From Oerskovia enterophila (lineage in GTDB: Bacteria > Actinomycetota > Actinomycetes > Actinomycetales > Cellulomonadaceae), in contig NZ_MAQA01000047.1 of assembly GCF_001692445.1 (NCBI RefSeq), forward strand, positions 1-37,105: a DNA stretch of 37,105 nt, written 5' to 3'. Within the stretch, counting starts at the first letter, position 1; each line of letters opens with the position of its first letter. A program made the translations under genes and the position numbers. The notes beneath the pieces were generated by a model. That model worked only from the letters and a program-made list of their open reading frames with translations, did no database searches and had not been told where the DNA came from. Positions 23,327 to 32,248 of the stretch are shown here, in pieces.

Positions 23327-26300
23327 GTGTTCGAGAAGATCAAGGGTTGGCTCCAGGGAGACCACGACGGTGCGGTCGAGGGCGGCGGGACGTCGCTCGG
23401 GGTCGACCGAGCACAAGATGCGCGGCACACGAAGCCTTCCGCTCGGCTGATCGACGGACTGAAGATCCTGGACGCGGACACCCCCGGTCTCGCGGCCCGT
23501 GCCGTCGCCTACGTCCACACGGGCGAGGGACCGGAGCTCGTGACCGAGCTCTCGCAGCGTGGCGACGACTCGACGGACCGTCTGCTCAACCGGCCCGCGA
23601 CGCTGGGCGTGTGGACCTACACGAGCCAGGCCCAGGACAAGGCCATCAAGGAGCACGTGCCCGGCTGGAACGTGGACAAGAGCACGACGGCTCGCGGCAA
23701 CCTCTACACGCTCACCGAACCCGTCGCGATCGACGCGCTCGTCCGGCTCGGACGGCTCCTCGCGGCCGTCTCGCCCGACGTCTCGCGCGCCTCGGACCGG
23801 CTTCCTGCCTGGTTCGCGGCCCTGCTGACCGACGTCGCCAAGACGTGCGGCGACCGTCGCACCCGGGGCAAGGGGGGCAAGCCCGGTATCCGCAGCGCAT
23901 GGACCCCCGAGCTGCTGGTCGCGATCCTGCGCGACGGCGGCGTCGCCGAGGCGAGCATCCCGGCCGCCGTCGTGGCGGCGATCTTCGACCGTCCTGTCAC
24001 GGCCGACTACTACGGCGACCCCCTCGCGGTGTTCGCGGCGCAGCCCGGCGTCGAGGACTACCTGGTCGCCCATCACGCCGAGGTCGTCGCTCTCGCTCCG
24101 CTGCTGCGCGCGACCGGCAAGGTCGAGCTCCTCCAGTTCCTGCGCGCCCAGCCCGCGGCGCGTGACGAGTTCGTCGGGCTCGTCGCCCAGCTCGCGACGG
24201 ACAGCGCGAAGTCGGTGCGCGAGGAGGCCGCAGGCAACCTCGCGGCCCTGCCCGCGGCGCGTCAGGTCGAGCTCCTCGAGCCGCTGCTCACCACGATGCC
24301 CGCGGGCCGCCTCGCGGGCCTCGTGACCCACCTCGTGGGCGTCGAGGGCGGCATCGACGCGCTGCGGCGCGCGCACGCCGCCGACGGCCGCGGGGCACGG
24401 GGGACGCTGCTCTCGAACGCGCTCGAGCGGGCCACGGCCCTCGACGTCGAGACCGTGGCCGCCGACGAGCCCCTCGTCCTCCCTCCCTTCACGCCCCTGC
24501 CCGACGCCGAGCTCGGGGAGCCGTTCGTGCGCTCGGCGCGCGACGCGGTCGACCGTCGCCTCGCCGCGGCCCGCAAGGAGCTCGAGGACCTCGAGGCCCT
24601 GCCCAAGGCGGAGGCCCAGGGCTGGCGCCTCACGCACGCCCGGGGCGCGGTCAAGGACCTGTCGGCCATCACCGACGACCACCTCCGTCAGGTCGCGCAG
24701 TACCTCTCCGGCGCCCTGACCAAGGTGCCCCCGCGCACGGTGCTCGTCGAGCTCCAGGCCCCCGCGATCCGCAACCGCCTCGAGGGCCTGACCATGCTCC
24801 ACGACATCCGCTTCGCACGCTCGCACGGCGGGGGCCGGCAGCGGTACCCCTGGTACCAGCTCAACGCCACGGCCGACCTCGCGATGGACGTGCGGATCCT
24901 GGCCGACGGCGTCGAGCGCGCGGGCGTCCAGGACTCCGAGGTCGCCGTCGCGGAGCTCGTGTTCGACTCCTGGTTCGCCCGGGAGACCTTCGCGCCCGAG
25001 CACCTGTGGCCCTACTACGCCGAGCACCCGGCAGCGCTCGAGACCCACCTCGGCCTGCGTCCCCCGACCAAGGTGGACAGCTACAGCCGCTCCGAGCGGC
25101 TCGAGGTCGCGCTCACGATCCTCGGCGGCTTCCCCACGCTCCCGAACCGCTACCTCCCACGCCTGGCCGAGCTGGCGCTCGGAGACGGCAAGACGCACCG
25201 CGTCGCCGCGCAGAAGGTGCTCGAGTCGCACGCCGGTGCGCGAGACCTCGCCGAGCAGGGGCTGCGTGACGGCAAGACAGAGATCCGAGTCACGGCCGCC
25301 GTCTGGCTCCAGCGCCTGGGCGACCCGGCCGCGATCCCGGCGCTGCGTGCCGCGCTCGCCAAGGAACGCCGCGAGGTGGCCCGAGCGGCGCTCCTCGGTG
25401 CGCTCGAGGCGCTCGGCGACGACATCTCCACGGAGATCGCTCCCGCGACCCTGCTCGCCGAGGCCACCAAGGGGCTCAAGGGCAAGGCTCCTGCGAGCAT
25501 GGCCTGGTTCCCCGTGGACGGGCTGCCGCAGCTGCGGTGGGCCGCGGACGCCCAGCCGGTGCCGGCCGAGGTCGTGCGGTGGTGGGTCGTGCTCGCGGTC
25601 AAGCTCAAGGACCCCAGCGGGCTCGGCCTGATCGCCCGCTACGTCTCGCTGCTCGACGACCAGAGCCGCGCGGCGCTCGGCCGGTTCGTGCTCGACGCGT
25701 GGATCGGTCAGGACACACGGGGCCCCTCCGCGGAGGAGAGCCGCGCCTATGCCGACCGCGAGGCCCAGCAGCGCTACGACCGCTACCAGCACTGGTACAA
25801 GCAGCACCCGCAGTACTACGAGGCCGAGGCGTCCAGGACGGTCGACCAGCATCACCAGGACGCGTTCCGCGAGCACCAGGCCAACTACCTGGGGTCGGCC
25901 ATCAGCGACAAGGGGCTGCTCGCCCTGACCGTCGGCATGCCGGGTACGGACCTGTCCCGTGCCGCCCAGCAGTACCTCAAGGCGCACAACACCCGACGCG
26001 CGCAGATCGAGGTGCTCGTCCGGGCGCTCGCGGCCAACGGCGACCCGGCGGCCATCCAGCTCCTGCTGTCGGTCGCGCGCCGCCACCGGCAGGCCACCGT
26101 GCAGGCGACCGCCCAGGCGCTCGCCCAGGACCTGGCCGAGCGGCGGGGCTGGTCCGCCGAGGAGCTCGCGGACCGCACGGTGCAGACCGCGGGCTTCGAG
26201 GACGACGGGATCCTGCACCTGCACCTCGGGGCACGCGAGTACACGGGACGCATCACGCCCACGTTCACGCTCGAGCTCACCAACGAGGCGGGCAAGGTCG

Positions 26301-27127
26301 TCAAGGCCCTGCCCGCGGCACGGGTGGACGACGACGCCGAGCAGGTCAAGGCCGCCAAGTCGCAGCTCTCCGCGAGCCGCAAGGAGCTCAAGGCCGTCGT
26401 CGCGCTGCAGACCCAGCGGCTGTACGAGGCCATGTGCACCGGACGTGAGTGGCCCGCCGCCGACTGGCAGGAGTTCGTGCTGGGGCACCCGATCATGTCG
26501 CGGCTCGCGGCCGGTCTCGTCTGGCTCGAGAACCCCGGCCCCGACCAGCGGGCGTTCCGCCCGGGCGACGGGGGAGTGCTGATCGACGTCGACGACGAGG
26601 ACGTGACCCTCGCCGACGGCGCGACGGTGTCGGTCGCGCACGGCGTGCTCCTCGGCGAGGACCAGGCCGGTCGCTGGCGCGAGCACCTCGCCGACTACGA
26701 GATCAAGCCGCTGTTCGACCAGCTCGAGGTCGCGGTCCCCGTCACCGACCAGAAGGCAACATCGATCGCGGACCGCAAGGGCTGGCTCACCGACAGCTTC
26801 ACGGTGCGCGGCCGGGCGACCAAGCTCGGGTACTCGCGCAGCCAAGCGGAGGACGGCGGATGGTTCTCGGGCTACGAGAAGGCGTACCCGAGCGTCGGTA
26901 TCACCGCGATCATCGAGTTCACGGGCGCGTTCCTGCCCGAGGAGAACATCCCCGCGGCCCTCACCCAGCTGGTCTTCCGGCGCACGACGCGGGCCTACGG
27001 GCAGAGCGCCGAGGCGCGCCTGGCGGACCTGCCGCCCGTCCTGGTCGCGGAGTCCTACCGCGACTACCTGACCGTCGCTGCCGCCGGCAGCTTCGACGCC
27101 GAGTGGGAGAAGAAGAGCGCATGGTGA
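23327..27127 (+). CDS. DUF4132 protein, first gene of MoxR/VWA operon (YehI-like)
   Basis: This 1266-residue soluble protein has long stretches of HEAT-like helical pairs (for example around 285-310 and 650-705, with IRVTAAVWLQRLGDPAAIPA) and a C-terminal DUF4132 domain (about 970-1070, with VVKALPAARVDDD, VVALQTQRLYEAM and WQEFVLGHPIMSRLAAGLVW). The same domain occurs in E. coli MolR/YehI; I see no WGR domain here. It starts with GTG 23327 after GCGGGGA and its stop overlaps the MoxR gene by 7 bases. Helical-repeat architecture suits a large scaffold or client adaptor for the ATPase, but that is inferred. No function is established for the family. Confidence 0.87.
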   Translation: MFEKIKGWLQGDHDGAVEGGGTSLGVDRAQDARHTKPSARLIDGLKILDADTPGLAARAVAYVHTGEGPELVTELSQRGDDSTDRLLNRPATLGVWTYTSQAQDKAIKEHVPGWNVDKSTTARGNLYTLTEPVAIDALVRLGRLLAAVSPDVSRASDRLPAWFAALLTDVAKTCGDRRTRGKGGKPGIRSAWTPELLVAILRDGGVAEASIPAAVVAAIFDRPVTADYYGDPLAVFAAQPGVEDYLVAHHAEVVALAPLLRATGKVELLQFLRAQPAARDEFVGLVAQLATDSAKSVREEAAGNLAALPAARQVELLEPLLTTMPAGRLAGLVTHLVGVEGGIDALRRAHAADGRGARGTLLSNALERATALDVETVAADEPLVLPPFTPLPDAELGEPFVRSARDAVDRRLAAARKELEDLEALPKAEAQGWRLTHARGAVKDLSAITDDHLRQVAQYLSGALTKVPPRTVLVELQAPAIRNRLEGLTMLHDIRFARSHGGGRQRYPWYQLNATADLAMDVRILADGVERAGVQDSEVAVAELVFDSWFARETFAPEHLWPYYAEHPAALETHLGLRPPTKVDSYSRSERLEVALTILGGFPTLPNRYLPRLAELALGDGKTHRVAAQKVLESHAGARDLAEQGLRDGKTEIRVTAAVWLQRLGDPAAIPALRAALAKERREVARAALLGALEALGDDISTEIAPATLLAEATKGLKGKAPASMAWFPVDGLPQLRWAADAQPVPAEVVRWWVVLAVKLKDPSGLGLIARYVSLLDDQSRAALGRFVLDAWIGQDTRGPSAEESRAYADREAQQRYDRYQHWYKQHPQYYEAEASRTVDQHHQDAFREHQANYLGSAISDKGLLALTVGMPGTDLSRAAQQYLKAHNTRRAQIEVLVRALAANGDPAAIQLLLSVARRHRQATVQATAQALAQDLAERRGWSAEELADRTVQTAGFEDDGILHLHLGAREYTGRITPTFTLELTNEAGKVVKALPAARVDDDAEQVKAAKSQLSASRKELKAVVALQTQRLYEAMCTGREWPAADWQEFVLGHPIMSRLAAGLVWLENPGPDQRAFRPGDGGVLIDVDDEDVTLADGATVSVAHGVLLGEDQAGRWREHLADYEIKPLFDQLEVAVPVTDQKATSIADRKGWLTDSFTVRGRATKLGYSRSQAEDGGWFSGYEKAYPSVGITAIIEFTGAFLPEENIPAALTQLVFRRTTRAYGQSAEARLADLPPVLVAESYRDYLTVAAAGSFDAEWEKKSAW

Positions 27128-28272
27128 CCACACCGACCGCCGCACCGAGCGGCACGCCCCCGGTCCTGGACCGCGAGGCGGCGCAGGAGATCCGCCCGCC
27201 CGCCGAGGTGCGGTTCGCGCACGAGCTCGCGGCCCTCGAAGCGGCCGACCGGGCGCGTGGCGCAGAGCTGCCGCCCGGCTGGCGGCTCAGCCCGCGGGCC
27301 GTGCGCGCCTTCGTCGTGGGCGACGCCGAGCTCGGGGTGCGCCGGAAGTTCTACGGCGACGACCCGCTCGTGGACCGTGCCGTCGTGTCCCTGCTGGGAC
27401 GCCAGGGCCTCATGCTCGTGGGCGAGCCCGGCACCGCGAAGTCGATGCTGTCCGAGCTGCTCGCCGCCGCGGTGAGCGGCACGTCGAACCTCACGGTCCA
27501 GGGCACGGCCGGCACCACGGAGGACCACATCCGGTACTCGTGGAACTACGCGCTGCTCATCGCCGAGGGGCCCAGCGAGCGCTCGCTCGTGCCGTCGGCC
27601 GTCCAGCAGGCCATGAGCGCCGGGAAGATCGTCCGGTTCGAGGAGATCACGCGCTGCGCCCCGGAGATCCAGGACACCCTGGTCTCGATCCTCTCCGAGA
27701 AGCAGCTCATGGTCCCCGAGCTCGGGAGCGAGGCGAGGGTCTCGGCCCGGCCGGGGTTCAACGTGCTCGCGACCGCGAACCTCAAGGACCGGGGCGTCCA
27801 CGAGATGTCGGCCGCGCTCAAGCGACGGTTCAACTTCGAGACCATCAAGCCGCTGACGGACCGCCAGTTCGAGATCGACCTCATCGAGGCGCAGCTGACC
27901 GCCGAGCTCGGTGCGCCCGCCGACCGCCCTCCGCTCTCGCGCGACGTCCTGGACGTGCTGGTCACGGCGTTCCAGGACCTGCGGACCGGCTCCACGAGCA
28001 ACGGAGCACCCGTCAAGCGGCCCGAGACCGTGATGTCGACGGCCGAGGCCGTCAACGTCGCGGTCGCGGCCTCGCTCGAGGCCCGGTACCTCGGCGACGG
28101 CACCGTGACCCCTGCCGAGGTCGCACGCCAGCTCGCGGGCGTGGCCTCGAAGGGCGACGAGGAGGACGCCCGTCGGCTGCGGCACTACGTCGACAACGTC
28201 GTGCGCGAGCGGGCGCGGCGCGACCCGCGCTGGAAGTCGTTCCTCTCGGCGGCGGAGTCCCTGTGGCAGTAG
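27121..28272 (+). CDS. MoxR-family AAA+ ATPase (YehL-like)
   Basis: This 383-residue ATPase has Walker A GEPGTAKS (101-108), Walker B IVRFEEITR (170-178), sensor 1 in LATANLKDRG (about 216-225) and an arginine-finger candidate in LKRRFNFE. MoxR ATPases act as chaperones that remodel protein complexes, usually with a VWA-domain partner encoded nearby; the VWA gene is two genes downstream. The family grouping named after YehL fits the gene set. It overlaps both neighbours (7 and 10 bases), so the five proteins are likely made in coordinated amounts. Catalytic motifs are intact, so ATP hydrolysis is expected; the client is unknown. Confidence 0.93.
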   Translation: MVTTPTAAPSGTPPVLDREAAQEIRPPAEVRFAHELAALEAADRARGAELPPGWRLSPRAVRAFVVGDAELGVRRKFYGDDPLVDRAVVSLLGRQGLMLVGEPGTAKSMLSELLAAAVSGTSNLTVQGTAGTTEDHIRYSWNYALLIAEGPSERSLVPSAVQQAMSAGKIVRFEEITRCAPEIQDTLVSILSEKQLMVPELGSEARVSARPGFNVLATANLKDRGVHEMSAALKRRFNFETIKPLTDRQFEIDLIEAQLTAELGAPADRPPLSRDVLDVLVTAFQDLRTGSTSNGAPVKRPETVMSTAEAVNVAVAASLEARYLGDGTVTPAEVARQLAGVASKGDEEDARRLRHYVDNVVRERARRDPRWKSFLSAAESLWQ

Positions 28273-31022
28273 CACCCGGGCCGGTGCGGGCGGCCTGGGG
28301 GCTCGCACCCGAGCGGATGCAGCGTGCGGTCGCCGGCGTCGAGCAGCTGCGTGCCGAGGGCATCTACCTCGCCCCGGTGCGGCACCACAGCCCGGCCTGC
28401 GCGCTCGCGGTCGAGGCGCTCCTCGACGAGGTCCGCCCCGCCGTCGTGCTCGTCGAAGGGCCCGAGGAGTACGGCCGGCTCCTGCCCGCGCTGCTCGACC
28501 CCCGCACGCGCCCGCCCGTCGCCGTGCTGAGCCTCGGGATCGACGGCAAGGGGGCGGGGTTCTACCCCCTCGCCGAGTTCTCGCCCGAGTGGGTCGCGCT
28601 GCGCACGGCCGACCGGCTGGGAGCCGAGGTCGCGTTCGTCGACCGGTCCTGGGCCGCGCGCGAGGCGGCCGTCGCGTCGGGTGCGTCGGACGCGCCCGAC
28701 GCACCTGACGCACCTGACGCACCAGGCGATGCCGAGGACGACGCGTTCGCCCGGACCCTGCAGTCCGAGCGGAACCTCGCGCACTCGCGGACGGTCGCGG
28801 CCATCGCGGAGCGGCTCGGGTGCCGCGACCACGACGAGGTGTGGGACCACCTGTTCGAGGCGCGCACGCGCGAGCAGCCCACGGACTGGCGCGAGCTCTT
28901 CGACGACGTCTTCGCGTGGGCCGCGCTCGCGCGCCTGGACTACGAGGAGGAGGTGCTCGACGCCGACGGGTCGCTCGCGCGCGAGGCCCTCATGTCCGCC
29001 CGCGTCGCCGAGCACCGGGCGCGGGTCGAGGGGCCCGTGGTCGTCGTGACCGGCGCGTTCCACACGCTCGCGCTCGTCGAGGCCCTCACCGGGGCGCCCG
29101 AGGGCGGGGCGGTCGTGGACCGGCGGCCGGCGGGCGGCTACGGCGACCCGGCTGCGGCCGACGCCTGGCTGATCCGCTACGACCACGAACGGCTCGACGG
29201 CCTGCGAGGGTACGGGGCCGGCATGCCCTCGCCCGGCTACTACGAGCGCCTCTGGGCCGCCCATCGCGACCCCACCGGGCCCGCGGCGCTCAGCACCGCG
29301 CTGCTCGTCGACGTCGCGGCCGCCGCCACGACCCGTGGCGCGCAGGTGAGCTTCGCCGAGGTCGCGTCGGCGGCCGAGCAGGCGCGTCGTCTCGCGGACC
29401 TGCGCGAGCGACCGTGGCCCGGGCGCACCGACCTGCTCGACGCCCTCACCTCGTGCTTCGTCAAGGACGACGGCGGGCTCGACCTGGGCCTCGGGCGTCC
29501 CCTGGGGCAGGCGGTCGCCGAGGTGTTCGGAGGCCGGGCACTGGGTGAGGTCCCGCCGGGTCTCGCGTCGCCCCCGCTCGTCCAGCGCGCCCGGGAACGG
29601 GCCGAGGCGCTGCGGCTCGTCGTGACCGACTCGACGCCGCGCCGCACGAGGCTCGACGCGCGGCGCACGCCCCGGCACCGCGAACGCCGGGCGTTCCTGG
29701 CCCTCACGGACTTCGTGGGGAGCGGTTTCGCGCACCGGGTCTCGGGTCCCGACCACGTCTCGGGTCGCGGCCTCGGCCTGCTGGTCGAGGAGTGGGAGTA
29801 CGCCTGGACGCCGCTCGTCGAGGCCTCCCTGGTCGAGCTCTCGCACCACGGCGCGACGCTCGAGGCCGTCGCGGTGCACCGCCTGCACCGGCTCGAGCAC
29901 GAGCTCGCGACGACCGGCCGCTCGGCCCTCGGGGTCGCGCGACTCGTGGCGCAGGCCGTCGTCCTGGGCCTCACCGACCATCTCGACCGGCTCGTCGCGC
30001 TGCTGCGGTCGACGCTCGACGTCGACCCGTCGCTCGAGTCGGTCGTGGGCGGGCTGCACCGCCTCGTCGACCTGTGGGACGCGCGCGTCGAGCTCGGCCT
30101 GGACGGGCACGCGCCCGAGCTGCTCGACCTGGTGGACCACGGTCTGGCGACGGCCGCCTACCTGGTCCCCGGCCTCGGGAAGGTCGACGCGGACGCGGAG
30201 CCTGCGGCCGTCGGGACGCTCGTCTCGCTGCGCGACCTCCTGCGCGAGGTGCACCGTGCGGGTGCGCTCAGCACCGTGCCCGACGGCGTCGCGCGGCCTC
30301 TCGCGGACGCGCCCGAGGCGGGCGGCGCACCGGCCTCGTCCGCGGCAGGCGGTGCGCCGACCCGTCCCGGGGCAGGCGGCCCCGTGCCCGTGCGCCGCGA
30401 GCTGACCCGCCTGCGCGAGGATCGCGCGACGGCGCCCGGGGTGCGGGGAGCGCTCGTCGCGCTCGCGTCGGTCGACGACTCGCTCGGCGACGACGTCCTG
30501 GTCGCCGAGGTGCGCGCCCAGCTCAGTCCCGGCGCGGACCCGGTCGCCGCGGTCCGCTTCCTCGGCGGGCTGCTGCGCGCGGCCCCCGACCTCCTGCTGC
30601 ACACCCCCGAGCTGTTCGACGCGGTCCACGCCGGGCTGCGCGACCTCGACGAGCCGGCGTTCCTGGCCGTCCTGCCGGACCTGCGCCGCGCCTTCACCTG
30701 GCTCAAGCCCGCCGAGACGCACCACCTCGCCCAGCAGGTGGCCGATCGCACCGGTACGCGCGCCGAGCGGATCGACGTGCACCTGACGGCGACCGAGCGG
30801 GACCTCGAGGTGGGCCTCGCGCTCGAGCGCGAGCTCACCGCGATGCTCGACCGCGACGGCCTCGGTGCCTGGGGCGGCGGGACGCGCCGCGAGCCCGTCG
30901 GAGCACCGGCCGCGGCCGGTGCAGCAGGCCTCGACGGCCCTGTCGGCCCCACCGGCTCGCCCGCCGACCAGGTGCTCGACGACCAGGGCGACCACCACGA
31001 CCTCCAGGAGAACCACCCGTGA
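28263..31022 (+). CDS. DUF5682 protein (YehM-like)
   Basis: This 919-residue protein matches DUF5682: N-terminal PVRHHSPACALAVEALLDE (about 38-56), VVLVEGPEEYGRLLP, VLSLGIDGKGAGFYPLAEFSPEW and, further on, VVVTGAFHTLALVEAL. The N-terminal third has the look of a TraB/EreA-type alpha/beta domain with conserved HH, EGPE and GAFH motifs that could be catalytic; the remainder is helical. An Asp-Ala-Pro tandem tract lies near residue 143. GTG 28263 is chosen for its GGAG site 5 bases upstream; GTG 28284 is an alternative. It overlaps the ATPase gene by 10 bases and the VWA gene by 4. Function is unknown. Confidence 0.86.
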   Translation: MAVAPGPVRAAWGLAPERMQRAVAGVEQLRAEGIYLAPVRHHSPACALAVEALLDEVRPAVVLVEGPEEYGRLLPALLDPRTRPPVAVLSLGIDGKGAGFYPLAEFSPEWVALRTADRLGAEVAFVDRSWAAREAAVASGASDAPDAPDAPDAPGDAEDDAFARTLQSERNLAHSRTVAAIAERLGCRDHDEVWDHLFEARTREQPTDWRELFDDVFAWAALARLDYEEEVLDADGSLAREALMSARVAEHRARVEGPVVVVTGAFHTLALVEALTGAPEGGAVVDRRPAGGYGDPAAADAWLIRYDHERLDGLRGYGAGMPSPGYYERLWAAHRDPTGPAALSTALLVDVAAAATTRGAQVSFAEVASAAEQARRLADLRERPWPGRTDLLDALTSCFVKDDGGLDLGLGRPLGQAVAEVFGGRALGEVPPGLASPPLVQRARERAEALRLVVTDSTPRRTRLDARRTPRHRERRAFLALTDFVGSGFAHRVSGPDHVSGRGLGLLVEEWEYAWTPLVEASLVELSHHGATLEAVAVHRLHRLEHELATTGRSALGVARLVAQAVVLGLTDHLDRLVALLRSTLDVDPSLESVVGGLHRLVDLWDARVELGLDGHAPELLDLVDHGLATAAYLVPGLGKVDADAEPAAVGTLVSLRDLLREVHRAGALSTVPDGVARPLADAPEAGGAPASSAAGGAPTRPGAGGPVPVRRELTRLREDRATAPGVRGALVALASVDDSLGDDVLVAEVRAQLSPGADPVAAVRFLGGLLRAAPDLLLHTPELFDAVHAGLRDLDEPAFLAVLPDLRRAFTWLKPAETHHLAQQVADRTGTRAERIDVHLTATERDLEVGLALERELTAMLDRDGLGAWGGGTRREPVGAPAAAGAAGLDGPVGPTGSPADQVLDDQGDHHDLQENHP
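28689..28724 (+). repeat. 9-bp tandem repeat encoding Asp-Ala-Pro
   Basis: Four near-identical copies of GACGCACCT encode (DAP)4 in the DUF5682 gene, a site prone to slippage that would change length in steps of three residues without frameshift. Confidence 0.85.
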
Positions 31023-32248
31023 CCGACCCGCACACCGGGCGTGCCGACCCCCACCTGGGCCGAGGCGCCCTCGCACCCGTGACCGATCGTGCGGGAGGGG
31101 CAGCGACCAGCCAGGTGACCGACCAGGAGGCCGCTCGTCGCTGGCGGCTCGTCCTGGGCCGCTACGCCGCCCAGGAGCTCCAGCAGGGGCCGGGCGACGC
31201 CGGGATCGAGCGCGCACTGCAGTACCTCTACGACCGTGAGTACGTCGAGCGTGGTCACCGTCTGGGCAAGCAGCCGGGCGCTCGCGGCGGCGGAGGGAGC
31301 CTCGACCCCTCGGCGCTCAAGGCGCTCGACTGGCTCGGCCAGGCACGCACGCTCTTCCCGCGCGAGACGTTCGAGCGCATGCAGGTCGACGCGGTGAGCC
31401 GCTACCGGCTCACGGAGCTGCTCGCCGACCCGACCGCCGCCGAGGCCCTCGAGCCCAGCCGTGAGCTCGCGACCGCGCTGCTGCAGGTCCGCGGCCGGCT
31501 CGACGATCGCGCCGCGGCCGGGCTCCGCACCGTGATCGCGCGCGTGGTCGAGGACATCGTGCGACGCCTGCGCCCCCAGTTCGCGACCGCCCTGAGCGGC
31601 CGCAAGGACCGGTCGCGCCGCTCGATGCACAAGGTCAGCCAGAACTTCGACGGCAAGCGCACGCTGCAGGCCAACCTCTCGCGCTACGACCCCGAGTCCG
31701 GCCGGTTGATCGTCCAGGACGTGCGGTTCGTGTCGAGGGCGCGACGGACCCTGACGTGGGAGGTCATGCTGCTCGTCGACCAGTCGGGCTCCATGGCGGC
31801 CTCGCTGCTCTACAGTGCGGTCTGCGCGGGGATCATGTCGGCCCTGCCCGGGATCTCGGTGCGGCTCGCGGTGTTCGACACCAGCGTCGTCGACCTGTCG
31901 CACCTCGCGCACGACCCGGTCGCGGTCCTGCTCACGGCCCAGCTCGGAGGGGGCACCGACATCGCCAAGGCCATGCGCTACGCCGAGCAGCAGGTGACGA
32001 ACCCGAGCCGCACGGTCGTCGTGCTCGTGAGCGACTTCGAGGAGGGCGGGTCGGTGGCTCAGCTCCTCGCGTCGGTCCGGCGGCTCGCGGAGTCGGGCGT
32101 CCGGCTGCTCGGCCTCGCGGCGCTCGACGAGTCCGCCGAGCCGGTCTACGACCAGGGCACGGCCCGTCGTCTGGCCGAGAGCGGCATGCACGTCGCCGCG
32201 CTCACGCCCGAGCGGTTCGCCGAGTGGCTCGGGGAGGTGCTCGTATGA
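31019..32248 (+). CDS. VWA-domain protein (YehP/CoxE-like)
   Basis: This 409-residue protein has a helical N-terminal half (about 35-200) and a C-terminal von Willebrand A domain with a full MIDAS: DQSGSMA (Asp254, Ser256, Ser258), Thr313 in LGGGTDIAKAM and Asp339 in LVSDFEEGG. An intact MIDAS allows metal-dependent binding to an acidic ligand, as in CoxE, BchD and ViaA, the partners of MoxR/RavA-type ATPases. The GTG start overlaps the DUF5682 stop (GTGA); a GTG at 31079 would remove 20 residues. The pairing with the MoxR ATPase is established for these families; the target is unknown. Confidence 0.91.
   Translation: MTDPHTGRADPHLGRGALAPVTDRAGGAATSQVTDQEAARRWRLVLGRYAAQELQQGPGDAGIERALQYLYDREYVERGHRLGKQPGARGGGGSLDPSALKALDWLGQARTLFPRETFERMQVDAVSRYRLTELLADPTAAEALEPSRELATALLQVRGRLDDRAAAGLRTVIARVVEDIVRRLRPQFATALSGRKDRSRRSMHKVSQNFDGKRTLQANLSRYDPESGRLIVQDVRFVSRARRTLTWEVMLLVDQSGSMAASLLYSAVCAGIMSALPGISVRLAVFDTSVVDLSHLAHDPVAVLLTAQLGGGTDIAKAMRYAEQQVTNPSRTVVVLVSDFEEGGSVAQLLASVRRLAESGVRLLGLAALDESAEPVYDQGTARRLAESGMHVAALTPERFAEWLGEVLV

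Noticed and set aside
23243-27145. A 1300-codon open frame on the minus strand opposite the DUF4132 gene
   Set aside because: Its sequence is rich in Arg, Gly, Leu and Val with no domain; the plus strand carries recognisable DUF4132 and HEAT-like motifs. Long antisense frames are expected at this GC content.
28185-31217. A 1010-codon minus-strand open frame opposite DUF5682
   Set aside because: Low-complexity shadow; the plus-strand product has family motifs and overlapping start and stop codons with its neighbours.
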